NCBI GenBank assembly: GCA_964556475.1
Contig: CAZKVU010000005.1
Coordinates: forward strand, 1 to 64,000
Length of the DNA stretch: 64,000 nt
Source of the DNA: CAZKVU01 sp964556475
GTDB taxonomy: Bacteria > Patescibacteriota > Microgenomatia > UBA1406 > HO2-37-13b
Reading direction: 5' to 3'
Both the position numbers and the translations under genes were made by a program. Below the pieces are notes generated by a model, which searched no databases, had not been told where the DNA came from, and worked only from the letters and a program-made list of their open reading frames with translations. Positions 1 through 7,500 of this stretch are shown in pieces. Every line of letters starts with the position of its first letter. Within the stretch, counting starts at the first letter, position 1.

Positions 1-327
1 TTTAATGTATTTGCACCCAATCACAAGGGAATGCCTGAGCTGGGCGATGATGTTAAGTTTTCATTTTTAGAACATCAGATTATTACAGCCCGCAATATTC
101 CGCATAACGATTTTGTTGATTTTGTTTACTTGGGTCTGAATTTACAGATTGAACATCATCTTTTTCCTAATTCACCGCGGAATAATCTCTATAAGATTGC
201 AAAATATGTGAAGAAATTCTGTCGGGAACACAAATTAGACTACACGGAAACAGGTGTTATAGAGTCTAATCTCATTATCTTTAATGAAATGAGGAAAATA
301 TCAGAAGAATACGCACGAATGTATTAA
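1..327 (+). CDS. Fatty acid desaturase, C-terminal part (5' cut by window)
   Basis: The reading frame is open from base 1, so the gene begins before the window. What remains is the end of a membrane di-iron fatty acid desaturase. The third histidine box is seen as QIEHHLFP, the QxxHH form typical of front-end or acyl-lipid desaturases. It is followed by the usual cytosolic tail (PRNNLYKIAKYVKKFC). The family inserts a double bond into acyl chains of membrane lipids using oxygen and an electron donor. The first two His boxes lie outside the window, so regioselectivity cannot be judged. Confidence 0.85.
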   Translation, partial: FNVFAPNHKGMPELGDDVKFSFLEHQIITARNIPHNDFVDFVYLGLNLQIEHHLFPNSPRNNLYKIAKYVKKFCREHKLDYTETGVIESNLIIFNEMRKISEEYARMY

Positions 328-345
328 TCTGAGATGATTCATGAT

Positions 346-717
346 TTACTGACGCATTTGCTGTTGTGGTGTTCCATGCCACCCTGTCTGAATCGTTGTA
401 CATACAAAGTTGATACATTTTTCCTCATAACAATTTGACGGTTCTGAATCGGTACACCATGACCCTCCACAATCTTTGTCAGTAGAACAACCCGCTGGCT
501 GTTGTGTGTACTGTGTGATTGGCGGGTATGTTGTGGTGATTGGCGATATTACTTGTGGGGTAGGAGTTTGTATGAGTGTTATTTCGACAGATGGAAAAGG
601 TTGGGTTGCTCGGGATTGCTCTAATTCTGATTTAACAGATCTAATCTCCCGAATAGCAACAATGAGCAGAATAATGATCAATGCGAGGATAATTTCAACC
701 AGTATTTCACGCTTCAT
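346..717 (-). CDS. Membrane-anchored six-cysteine protein
   Basis: 123 residues, family not recognised. Residues 5-22 form one strong transmembrane segment, followed by a Pro/Thr-rich linker (about 40-72) and a small domain with six cysteines spaced C-x5-C-x4-C-x7-C-x4-C-x4-C, beginning CSTDKDC. The layout suggests an extracytoplasmic, probably disulfide-bonded module on a stalk. The same spacing is seen at the end of the protein at 13729-14454. The start is supported by TATAAT ending 7 nt before the ATG on the minus strand. It is divergent from the hydrolase gene at 739 with only 21 bp between the two starts. Confidence 0.7.
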   Translation of the reverse strand: MKREILVEIILALIIILLIVAIREIRSVKSELEQSRATQPFPSVEITLIQTPTPQVISPITTTYPPITQYTQQPAGCSTDKDCGGSWCTDSEPSNCYEEKCINFVCTTIQTGWHGTPQQQMRQ

Positions 718-724
718 TACTGCT

Positions 725-732
725 ATTATACT
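725..732. promoter_or_regulatory. Overlapping divergent -10 elements
   Basis: ATTATACT reads TATAAT on the minus strand (725-730, 7 nt before the ATG at 717) and TATACT on the plus strand (727-732, 6 nt before the ATG at 739). The two -10 hexamers share four bases, so both genes appear to be transcribed leaderless from a 21-bp divergent space. No clear -35 was identified. Confidence 0.55.
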
Positions 733-738
733 ATGGTG

Positions 739-1797
739 ATGTTGAACAAAAAACGTACACCCTTAATATTCTTTGTCATCTGTATCATTGCAGTTTTTTT
801 TGCTGGTACTTATATTCTTCGTACTAAAAATCAATCAGTAACGATGCAGGTTTCTCAATTTTTAAATCGTACACCTGAAACACTATCACAGACACCGCAA
901 CCATTTGAAGACATAACTATCCCTTATTTACAATCGCGAACATATTCAAGCTCCCTCGGTGAAAGAACAATCCTTGCAACTCATTCTGCATATACTTCTT
1001 ATCTCACTCACTATCTCTCGGATGGCTACACAATAAATGCTTTGCTCACTATTCCTAAAGGTGAAACTCCGCAAGGAGGATGGCCTGCAATTGTGTTTAT
1101 TCATGGTTATATCCCTCCAACACTATATCAAACCCAAGAGAGATACGTGGACTATATTGATTATCTTTCGCGGAATGGGTTTGTTGTTTTGAAGATTGAT
1201 CTAAGAGGACACGGTGATTCAGAGGGTGAAGCAAGCGGTGCATATTATTCTGGTGATTACATAGTTGATACTTTGAACGCATACTCAGCATTACAATCTG
1301 CTGATTTCATCAATAAAAATAGAATAGGATTGTGGGGACATAGTATGGCAGGAAATGTTGTATTGAGAAGTTTAGCAGCTCAAAAAAATGTTCCCGCTGC
1401 CGCTATATGGGCTGGAGCAGTCTACACTTATTCTGACCTGCAGGAGTATAGAATTAATGATAATAGTTATCGTCCCCCGTCCTCAGATAGTAATAGACAA
1501 CGAAGAAGGCAGGAATTGTTCAATACATATGGTGAATTCAGTATATCAAGTGATTTCTGGGAGCGTGTACCTGCAACAAACTATCTTCAGGATTTTCAAA
1601 CTGTTGTACAAATTCATCATGCGGTCGATGATGATGTAGTTTCAATCAAGTATAGCCGAAACCTTGCTGATATATTAAGAAAAGCAGGGAAAAATTATGA
1701 ATTGTATGAATATACATCAGGAGGGCATAATATTTCTGGAACAAATTTTGCTGTTGCAATGCAACGAACTATCTCTTTCTTTCAGAAAAATTTGTGA
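739..1797 (+). CDS. Membrane-anchored alpha/beta hydrolase (S9/dienelactone-hydrolase-like)
   Basis: About 352 residues. An N-terminal hydrophobic segment (about 8-26) anchors or exports the enzyme. The alpha/beta hydrolase fold follows: oxyanion strand VFIHGY, DLRGHGDSEG, nucleophile elbow GHSMAGN (Ser about 202), acid region HHAVDDDVVS and catalytic His in SGGHNIS. This resembles prolyl-oligopeptidase or acyl-esterase type hydrolases acting outside the membrane; the substrate is unknown. In-frame ATGs exist at 733 and 739. I choose 739 because the TATACT hexamer ends at 732 and ATG 733 would lie upstream of the expected transcription start. The next gene overlaps its end. Confidence 0.8.
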   Translation: MLNKKRTPLIFFVICIIAVFFAGTYILRTKNQSVTMQVSQFLNRTPETLSQTPQPFEDITIPYLQSRTYSSSLGERTILATHSAYTSYLTHYLSDGYTINALLTIPKGETPQGGWPAIVFIHGYIPPTLYQTQERYVDYIDYLSRNGFVVLKIDLRGHGDSEGEASGAYYSGDYIVDTLNAYSALQSADFINKNRIGLWGHSMAGNVVLRSLAAQKNVPAAAIWAGAVYTYSDLQEYRINDNSYRPPSSDSNRQRRRQELFNTYGEFSISSDFWERVPATNYLQDFQTVVQIHHAVDDDVVSIKYSRNLADILRKAGKNYELYEYTSGGHNISGTNFAVAMQRTISFFQKNL

Positions 1798-1808
1798 GAA
1801 AATATGGT

Positions 1809-2360
1809 ATGTTAAAAAATATCAAAAATCTGAAGAGCATTAATCCGCGCTTTCTTGCTGTGACGTTCCTCTGCATTGGAGCATTCTTGGGCTTGATTGG
1901 ATATGAAATGGTTTATAAAGGGAAAAATGTTGAGGAAAAAGAGGTGCACTACCATGCCGGTTTTAAAGTGTATGTAGATGGAACGGAAGTAAATTTTTCA
2001 GATTTTAAATATATGAGTGTAAAGCCATGTACAACAGAAGAACATGACGATAATGACGATGACAATAAAATACATTTGCATGATGGGAACGGTCGTGTTG
2101 TTCATGTGCATGCAAATGGGTTCAAATGGGGCGACCTATTCAAGAGTTTGAATTATTCATTTGACTCAACAAAACACATAACAGGATACCTTAATGGCAA
2201 AGAAACATCTGATATACTTAACACACCAATTGCTGCATACGACAGTATTGTTGTTCTTGTTGGCGATGCTCCTCAAGATGTCGATCTCAGCAAGATGAGT
2301 GTTACCAAAGATGACATTATTAAAGCTGAAAAGCTTAGTGAATCATGCGGGAAACCGTAA
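1809..2360 (+). CDS. Membrane-anchored His/Asp-rich protein
   Basis: About 183 residues from ATG 1809; a GTG at 1794 overlapping the previous stop is an alternative start. One N-terminal transmembrane segment (LAVTFLCIGAFLGLIGYEM) is followed by an extracytoplasmic domain with HYHAGF, an acidic run EEHDDNDDDNKIHLHDG and VHVHANG. The paired histidines and the acid cluster suggest metal binding, but no named metal-binding family is recognised. It probably shares a transcript with the upstream hydrolase. Function unknown. Confidence 0.65.
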   Translation: MLKNIKNLKSINPRFLAVTFLCIGAFLGLIGYEMVYKGKNVEEKEVHYHAGFKVYVDGTEVNFSDFKYMSVKPCTTEEHDDNDDDNKIHLHDGNGRVVHVHANGFKWGDLFKSLNYSFDSTKHITGYLNGKETSDILNTPIAAYDSIVVLVGDAPQDVDLSKMSVTKDDIIKAEKLSESCGKP

Positions 2361-2375
2361 AATCAAAATCATACT

Positions 2376-3185
2376 ATGAGAAGTATTATTAATGAAGTTT
2401 TGGTTTGCAGACCAACTTTTTTTCAGATCGAGTACGTCATTAACCCGTGGATGAAAGACCAGAAAATTGATCAGGGTCTAGCGATGAAGCAATGGGAGGC
2501 TTTTTGTGATGCTTACAGCCAGCTTGGTATAAAAGTCCAGATTATTGATCAGGTAGAGGGACTGCCTGATATGGTATTTACCGCAGACCAGGCTGTCGTA
2601 AAAGACAATATAGCCTTGATGTCGAATTTCGCTGAATCTGAGAGAAAGGGTGAAGAGAATGTCTATAGACAATGGTTTAAAGACAGGGGATATGAACTCA
2701 AGTTTTTACCGGAGAAGCTTTCATTTGAAGGTAATGGGGAGCTTCATTTCTGGAATGATCGCTATTTTGTCGGAACTGGATTCAGAACTTCAGAAGAGTC
2801 GCGTCAGTATATTGAAGAAATATTAGGTCAGCCGGTTATCTCATTAAAACTTATTGATCCTTATTTTTATCATCTTGATACATGTTTGCTGCCTTTAGAT
2901 TCTGAGACAGTTTTTTACTATCCACCTGCATTTGATACACACTCACAACAGGTGCTTAAAAAAACAGTTCCCAATTTAGTTGAATTCAGCAGGGAAGATT
3001 TGGATTATTTCACTGCGAATAGTGTTGTTCATGGTTCTACAATTCTTTGCCAAAAGGCTTTGCCTGAATTCAGAAAAAAAGTTGAAGACATGGGTTTTAG
3101 TATTATTGAGCTCGATGTCAGTGAATTCAACAAGTCGGGTGGTGGTATTCATTGTCTTACCAATATTCTTGCTACGCAATCATAA
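2376..3185 (+). CDS. Amidinotransferase / DDAH-type guanidine-modifying enzyme
   Basis: 269 residues with the pentein fold signature of the amidinotransferase superfamily (arginine deiminase, DDAH, ornithine-forming enzymes). Visible motifs are PDMVFTAD (Asp65), FEGNGE (Glu118), YHLDT (His166) and GGGIHCLTN near the C-terminus, with the nucleophilic Cys260. These are the Cys, His and acidic residues expected of a hydrolase or transferase acting on a guanidino group. The exact substrate cannot be read from sequence; the single short domain resembles dimethylarginine hydrolase-like proteins more than full-length ArcA. Confidence 0.8.
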   Translation: MRSIINEVLVCRPTFFQIEYVINPWMKDQKIDQGLAMKQWEAFCDAYSQLGIKVQIIDQVEGLPDMVFTADQAVVKDNIALMSNFAESERKGEENVYRQWFKDRGYELKFLPEKLSFEGNGELHFWNDRYFVGTGFRTSEESRQYIEEILGQPVISLKLIDPYFYHLDTCLLPLDSETVFYYPPAFDTHSQQVLKKTVPNLVEFSREDLDYFTANSVVHGSTILCQKALPEFRKKVEDMGFSIIELDVSEFNKSGGGIHCLTNILATQS

Positions 3186-3203
3186 ATTGGCCTTCTCTTT
3201 ATT

Positions 3204-3557
3204 ATGAGAATCTGGGATATACAACCACGGAAGTTATGTCGTCAACATTTGTTAGGAGAACATAGAGAATTGCACGCTCTTTGGGCAATACTCACTGAAA
3301 AAAAATTAGGGTACTCAAAACATCCTGAGACTTTGAGATGGAAAGGAAAGCTGGCAGCACTCTATAATAGACATGATGATTTAGTTGATGAAATGCAACG
3401 GAGGGGATATTCACATAAAACACCTCTCGATAAAAGCAAAGCGGTCGGTAGTTCCATCCAGAAAGTTTTTCTCCATACATTAGTAGAACAGAAGCATATT
3501 CTTGCTGAAAAAGGGTGTTCATGCTTCTCTGTCCACCCACAAAAGAATAACTCATAA
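3204..3557 (+). CDS. Pyrimidine dimer DNA glycosylase (T4 endonuclease V family)
   Basis: 117 residues. The N-terminus MRIWDIQPRKLCRQHLLGEHREL and the following GYSKHPETLRWKGKL and LVDEMQRRGYSHKTPL match the bacterial pyrimidine-dimer glycosylase/endonuclease V family (Pyr_excise). The family cuts the glycosidic bond of UV-induced dimers and nicks the abasic site. T4 DenV uses an N-terminal Thr amine and a conserved Glu; here the Glu in GEHREL fits that position. It belongs to a neighbourhood with other repair genes (xseAB, alkD, endonuclease Q). Family assignment is by motif memory. Confidence 0.75.
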   Translation: MRIWDIQPRKLCRQHLLGEHRELHALWAILTEKKLGYSKHPETLRWKGKLAALYNRHDDLVDEMQRRGYSHKTPLDKSKAVGSSIQKVFLHTLVEQKHILAEKGCSCFSVHPQKNNS

Positions 3558-3574
3558 AATAAGCAATTATCTTC

Positions 3575-3603
3575 TTTTAATTGAATTCATTTTTTGCTAT
3601 AGT
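3575..3603 (+). promoter_or_regulatory. Extended -10 promoter for small transcript
   Basis: TGC-TATAGT (3595-3603) is an extended -10. A weak -35 (TTTTAA, 3575-3580) lies 17 bp upstream of the hexamer. It drives a short transcript that covers the Trp/Cys-rich mini-ORF at 3637 and ends near the long hairpin at 3735-3775. Confidence 0.5.
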
Positions 3604-3636
3604 GTTTGTGGTTATACATTTACGCACAAAAATACT

Positions 3637-3714
3637 ATGTGTCACGTGGTCAAACCTTGTTGGTGGCAATGGATGTGGAGCTGCTTCTGTGGCGGCTGGT
3701 CATGGTGGTATTAA
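3637..3714 (+). CDS. Possible 25-residue Trp/Cys-rich peptide
   Basis: A 25-codon frame from ATG 3637 containing CWWQWMWSCFCGGWSWWY, so seven of its last eighteen residues are Trp and three Cys. It has its own upstream extended -10 promoter and is followed by a 15-bp hairpin. No Shine-Dalgarno sequence is visible. The composition could mean a membrane-active or metal-binding peptide. It could equally be a chance frame inside a small RNA: the overlapping GTG frame gives a Gly/Ala-rich product, NLVGGNGCGAASVAAGHGG. Coding status is uncertain. Confidence 0.3.
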   Translation: MCHVVKPCWWQWMWSCFCGGWSWWY

Positions 3715-3734
3715 ACCGCTAAATTGACTCTATG

Positions 3735-3775
3735 GCAGTTCGCTTACTTTCTGCTCTTTGAAGTAAGCGAACTGC
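3735..3775 (+). terminator. 15-bp perfect hairpin (terminator-like)
   Basis: GCAGTTCGCTTACTT (3735-3749) and AAGTAAGCGAACTGC (3761-3775) are exact inverted repeats with an 11-nt loop. T-rich sequence (TTAAGTTTTCTTC) follows only after about 6 nt, so this is not a textbook intrinsic terminator. It separates the small transcript from xseA. Confidence 0.55.
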
Positions 3776-3820
3776 TATGCCTTAAGTTTTCTTCACTTTT
3801 CATATATACTTCATTCAATT

Positions 3821-5116
3821 ATGAGTGATGATCTTGATCAATTCTCCATATTCACAGCTGCACAGCCTGACGAACCCGTCTTTTCAGTCAGTGAATTTAA
3901 CGAACTCATTTATCGACACCTCCAGTTACTTGGAGATGTTGTTGTAGAAGGAGAAATCAGTGAAATAAAAGTTAGTCAAAATAAGTGGTTGTCGCTGACG
4001 ATTAAGGATGAATCCGCGAGTCTGCCAATATTTGGAATGATTTTCAAAATTTCAGGATGGAGAGCTCTTGAGGAAGGTATGCGCGTTCGAATTTATGGCT
4101 CACCACGTTTATATCAGAAAACAGGCAGATTTAGTTTGTGGGCTAATGATATTATTCCGGCTGGTGAAGGTGCTCTCAGTATTGCATTTCAAAAACTTAA
4201 AGCTCAACTTGAAAAAGAGGGGTTATTTGATATTGCAAGAAAGCGCACGATTACAGCATTTCCGGAGCGTATAGGTTTAATTACTGCAAAAAATTCTCAA
4301 GCCTACAATGATTTTGTAAAAATTTTAAAGCAACGCATGGGAGGAATAAAGATTTTCTTTTATCCTGTTCAGGTGCAAGGAATTGATTCAGCTCGATCAG
4401 TGTGTTCAGCTTTTGAATATTTTAATTCGCATGATCATAATCTTGATGCCATTGTTTTAACCCGTGGCGGAGGATCCCTTGAAGATCTGCAATCGTTTAA
4501 TGACGAAAATGTTGTTCGAGCTATTTTTTCAGCACGGACGCCGGTTGTCTGTGGGGTAGGTCATGAGGGCGATATAACTCTCTCTGACTTGGTCGCTGAT
4601 ATTCGTGCTTCGACTCCTTCGAATGCAGCAGAGTTGCTTGTTAGGGAGAAGCGTTTTGTCTTAAGTGATGTAAATTACATGACTCAATCTATCCTCAAGA
4701 CATTCAACGAAGAATTACTTGGAAAAAAATCGCGTATGTTTCATGTCCTGAATGTGTTGTCTGGTATTACTCATACCCATCGTGCTTTATTACATCGAGT
4801 TATGCAGGACTTTCTTCATAGTGTTTCATTTTTTTCACATAGAGTTCGGATGCGTGATGAATTTGTAGATGAATCGCTTCATAAGGCAGTGAATGGTGTG
4901 CATCGTATTTATGAAAAGGAACGTGAGCATTTTAATACAACAGTCCGTTTATTGAATTCACTTGATTATACCAATGTCCTGAAGCGAGGCTATTCTATTA
5001 CTAAAACAAAAAATGGATCAATATTAAGATCAACGTCTTCAATATCAGCTGGAGAAGTTATATCAACACAGTTGGCACATGGTACAATTGAATCCACAAT
5101 CACAAATTATGACTAA
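3821..5116 (+). CDS. xseA: Exodeoxyribonuclease VII large subunit
   Basis: 431 residues, the normal length. Order seen: N-terminal OB-fold (about 20-120: FSVSEFNELIYRHLQLLGDVVVEGEIS), catalytic domain with FPERIGLITAKNSQAYNDFVKIL and the conserved TRGGGSLEDLQSFNDE, GHEGDITLSDLVADIRASTPSNAAE, then a long coiled coil and a C-terminal segment (NVLKRGYSITK). With XseB it forms exonuclease VII, which degrades single-stranded DNA from both ends in repair. A -10-like TATACT lies 10 nt before the start. xseB overlaps the 3' end. Confidence 0.95.
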   Translation: MSDDLDQFSIFTAAQPDEPVFSVSEFNELIYRHLQLLGDVVVEGEISEIKVSQNKWLSLTIKDESASLPIFGMIFKISGWRALEEGMRVRIYGSPRLYQKTGRFSLWANDIIPAGEGALSIAFQKLKAQLEKEGLFDIARKRTITAFPERIGLITAKNSQAYNDFVKILKQRMGGIKIFFYPVQVQGIDSARSVCSAFEYFNSHDHNLDAIVLTRGGGSLEDLQSFNDENVVRAIFSARTPVVCGVGHEGDITLSDLVADIRASTPSNAAELLVREKRFVLSDVNYMTQSILKTFNEELLGKKSRMFHVLNVLSGITHTHRALLHRVMQDFLHSVSFFSHRVRMRDEFVDESLHKAVNGVHRIYEKEREHFNTTVRLLNSLDYTNVLKRGYSITKTKNGSILRSTSSISAGEVISTQLAHGTIESTITNYD

Positions 5117-5360
5117 GACAGATAACGATGTAACTCTGGGACAAGCCTTCGAAGAGCTCGAAAAAATTTCAAGCCAGCTTGAGCGTGGAGATATTGATTT
5201 GGAAAAAAGCATTCCTCAACTTCGTCGTTCATTTGAGTTAGCCAAATTTATTAAAAAACGTCTTGCTGAAATCGAAAATGAGATAGAAGAAGTGAAATCC
5301 GAGTTTAAAGACGTGATACAGAATGATTCTCCTAATGACAATAGCGAAGAAGATGAATAA
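5109..5360 (+). CDS. xseB: Exodeoxyribonuclease VII small subunit
   Basis: 83 residues from ATG 5109, which overlaps the last codons of xseA, as expected for translational coupling of the two exonuclease VII subunits. The sequence TLGQAFEELEKISSQLERGDIDLEKSI is the diagnostic XseB helix pair. An acidic tail (DNSEEDE) follows. The small subunit binds the coiled coil of XseA. A longer frame from 5079 exists but would lie fully inside xseA and adds residues not found in the family. Confidence 0.93.
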   Translation: MTKTDNDVTLGQAFEELEKISSQLERGDIDLEKSIPQLRRSFELAKFIKKRLAEIENEIEEVKSEFKDVIQNDSPNDNSEEDE

Positions 5361-5413
5361 AAATCACTGATCTTTCTTCATTCTTCGACTAATCTCATAG
5401 TAACTTTCTATAA

Positions 5414-5442
5414 TTTACTTTTTTTCTCAAAAGTGCTATAAT
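5414..5442 (+). promoter_or_regulatory. Sigma-70-like promoter
   Basis: TTTACT (5414-5419), 17-bp spacer, TATAAT (5437-5442). It lies about 48 nt before the ATG of the fasciclin-domain gene, so this gene is one of the minority here with a real 5' leader. Confidence 0.5.
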
Positions 5443-5490
5443 ACAAGCCTAAATCACTTTTAATTAAAATATAAGTGATTGCCTATAATT

Positions 5491-6135
5491 ATGTTTGAAG
5501 ACAGAGATAGACTTGCACCAATTTTACTTAGCATGTTTCTAGGCTTACTCGCCGTAGCTTTAATCGGTGGGTTTTTACTCAATTCAGCTAAAAATAAACT
5601 CAGTAAATCTAATCAGCCTACTGTTACTATCACTAAAAATGAGAAGCAGCCTTCTGACTCAAAAAATTTCTGGGATAGCATTAAGGAAAAATTATTCAAG
5701 AAGAAACCTGAGTCAACAAAAGCTGATTCTGCAAAATCATCTGTCACTCCACAAAATGATAATACAGCAGGCGCTTCATCTGTTCCTGAGAGCGAGACCC
5801 AAACATATATCAGCTATGTTAACAAGAGTAACCTAACTGAATTACATGAAGAAAAAGGTGAATCATTTACCTTATTGATTCCAACAAATAAAGCGTTTGA
5901 TAATGCTCGTGCAGCATTACAGCAGCTTGAAGATAAAAATGATCAAACTGCTCTGCAGTTACTTATGAAAAGACATTTAATTAGAGGAAAGGTTTTAGGA
6001 GGCACAGCACGAACATTAAGTAATGAAGATGTATTTATTGACTTCGATCAAAGAACAGTAAGCTTTGATGGCATTATAACACGCATTATTGAAGTAAGAG
6101 GAGATTCGATTATTATCGATAAGGTTTTATATTAA
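5491..6135 (+). CDS. Membrane-anchored fasciclin (FAS1)-domain protein
   Basis: About 214 residues from ATG 5491; a TTG at 5479 is in frame but less likely. An N-terminal transmembrane segment (ILLSMFLGLLAVALIGGFLL) is followed by a Lys/Ser-rich linker (about 35-105) and a FAS1 domain: FTLLIPTNKAFDNA, MKRHLIRGKVLGG, and the closing IIIDKVLY. FAS1 domains mediate adhesion to other cells or matrix. An extracytoplasmic adhesion role is therefore inferred. It ends 7 bp from the convergent flavoprotein gene. Confidence 0.8.
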   Translation: MFEDRDRLAPILLSMFLGLLAVALIGGFLLNSAKNKLSKSNQPTVTITKNEKQPSDSKNFWDSIKEKLFKKKPESTKADSAKSSVTPQNDNTAGASSVPESETQTYISYVNKSNLTELHEEKGESFTLLIPTNKAFDNARAALQQLEDKNDQTALQLLMKRHLIRGKVLGGTARTLSNEDVFIDFDQRTVSFDGIITRIIEVRGDSIIIDKVLY

Positions 6136-6142
6136 TAGATCC

Positions 6143-6757
6143 TTACGACATTCCATTCTTGAAATTTTCAACGTCAATAACACCGCTTTGACGTACTTGA
6201 ACAAGAGCTTGTGAGTACTCCCTAAGAATTTTGAGAGAATACGTTATTCTGCTTCTATAGAATTGATCTTCTTTGCTATTCATATCAGGCTCATCCGAAT
6301 TGAGCACTTCCTCACATTTTCTAATAATTACATGCATCGGAATGTAATTGATGAATGAATTTTTGTATGTTGACAAACGAAGTTCCTGAACAGGAAATGC
6401 ACCGCCTCTACCAGAGGATACAGTGATGATCAAAGCCGGTTTATGCGCAAGGTCAGTGTGATTAGCGAGTAAAAAGATATTTTTCAGACCTGCTGGAACC
6501 ATGCCATTCCATTCTGGCGAGACAATCACAAATGCATCTGAAGACTCGAGCTGTTCATGATATGGCTGCCAGACATTAACCATCTCCTCATCGTGTTTCC
6601 ATTTTTCTTTATAAAATGGGATTGGATTGCCTGCTAAATCCAAAATATACGTTGAATCAAAGAGTTTCGTGTGTTCAATTTCTCTTTGGATATAGTGGGC
6701 TATTTTACTGGACTGTGATTGATGTCGGTGACTGCCGGAAATGATGGTGAGCTTCAT
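6143..6757 (-). CDS. NAD(P)H-dependent FMN reductase-like flavoprotein
   Basis: 204 residues from ATG 6757. The Rossmann/flavodoxin-like start MKLTIISGSHRHQSQSSKIA is the FMN phosphate loop; VIVSPEWNGMVPAGLKNIFLL is the second flavin-binding segment (cf. the PEYN motif) and SSGRGG the third. The family transfers hydride from NAD(P)H to FMN, quinones or azo compounds. An ATG at 6853 would overlap the divergent gene and adds non-homologous residues. The chosen start has TATACT ending 7 nt upstream. Confidence 0.85.
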   Translation of the reverse strand: MKLTIISGSHRHQSQSSKIAHYIQREIEHTKLFDSTYILDLAGNPIPFYKEKWKHDEEMVNVWQPYHEQLESSDAFVIVSPEWNGMVPAGLKNIFLLANHTDLAHKPALIITVSSGRGGAFPVQELRLSTYKNSFINYIPMHVIIRKCEEVLNSDEPDMNSKEDQFYRSRITYSLKILREYSQALVQVRQSGVIDVENFKNGMS

Positions 6758-6761
6758 ATGA

Positions 6762-6770
6762 TATAGTATA
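6762..6770. promoter_or_regulatory. Divergent leaderless promoter pair in 17 bp
   Basis: The starts at 6757 (minus) and 6775 (plus) are separated by 17 bp. TATAGTATA carries TATAGT on the plus strand (6762-6767, 7 nt from ATG 6775) and TATACT on the minus strand (6765-6770, 7 nt from ATG 6757). One near-palindromic sequence apparently serves both directions, and the two transcripts cannot be initiated at the same time. Confidence 0.6.
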
Positions 6771-6774
6771 GACC

Positions 6775-7491
6775 ATGAACAGAGCTCATATGACTGCAGA
6801 CGATGTGAAAAAAGAACTCGTTGCGCGGGTTGAAGAAGGAAAGGGGCCAGCACTGCAGCGCTTTTTTAAAACCGGCAAAGGTCAATATGGTGAAGGAGAT
6901 GTATTTATTGGTGTTATGGTTCCCCAGCAGCGAGAGGTAGCACGAATGTTTCAGGATTTGGAAATCAATGAAGTAGAAAAATTACTTGAGAGCGAAGTCC
7001 ACGAACATCGATTAACTGCACTTTTTATTCTTGTGAAGCGCTATCAAAAGATAAAAAATCCCGGTGATAAGAAGGAGCTGTTTGATTTTTACATTTCGCA
7101 TAGGAATCGTATTAATAACTGGGATCTTGTTGATTCTTCGGCGCGACAGGTCGTCGGTGAATATCTTAATGATAAAGATAAAAAAATTCTTTATGCGTTT
7201 GCCCGCACAGGTAATTTATGGGAAAGGCGTATTGCAATCATTTCAACAAATTATTTTATTACGCGAAGAAATTTTGAAGACACCATGAAAATTGCGGAAA
7301 TATTAATGAACGACAAGGAAGACCTAATCCATAAGGCAGTTGGATGGATGCTGCGTGAAGTAGGAAATGTTGATCAAAAAGTTGAAGAGCAATTTTTAAA
7401 AAAACACTATAAAAATATGCCCAGAACCATGCTTCGATATGCTATCGAAAAGTTTTCTCCCGAACTGAAGGCGTTGTATATGAGCAAATAG
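6775..7491 (+). CDS. DNA alkylation repair protein (AlkD-like)
   Basis: 238 residues, normal for the AlkD family of HEAT-repeat glycosylases that excise positively charged alkylated bases. Recognisable parts are VFIGVMVPQQREVARMF, HEHRLTALFILVKRY, the conserved NNWDLVDSSARQVVGEYL and the repeat LWERRIAIISTNYFI. WDLVD carries the Asp equivalent to the catalytic Asp of AlkD. It is leaderless by the position of TATAGT. It fits the repair-gene theme of this part of the window. Confidence 0.9.
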   Translation: MNRAHMTADDVKKELVARVEEGKGPALQRFFKTGKGQYGEGDVFIGVMVPQQREVARMFQDLEINEVEKLLESEVHEHRLTALFILVKRYQKIKNPGDKKELFDFYISHRNRINNWDLVDSSARQVVGEYLNDKDKKILYAFARTGNLWERRIAIISTNYFITRRNFEDTMKIAEILMNDKEDLIHKAVGWMLREVGNVDQKVEEQFLKKHYKNMPRTMLRYAIEKFSPELKALYMSK

Positions 7492-7500
7492 CATGTACTA

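Noticed and set aside
5479..5490. TTG start for the fasciclin gene
   Set aside because: ATG 5491 gives the expected short N-terminus before the membrane helix, and no signal supports the TTG.
6758..6853. Longer N-terminus of the FMN reductase from ATG 6853
   Set aside because: It would run through the divergent promoter and into alkD; the flavin-binding motif starts right at MKLTIISGS.
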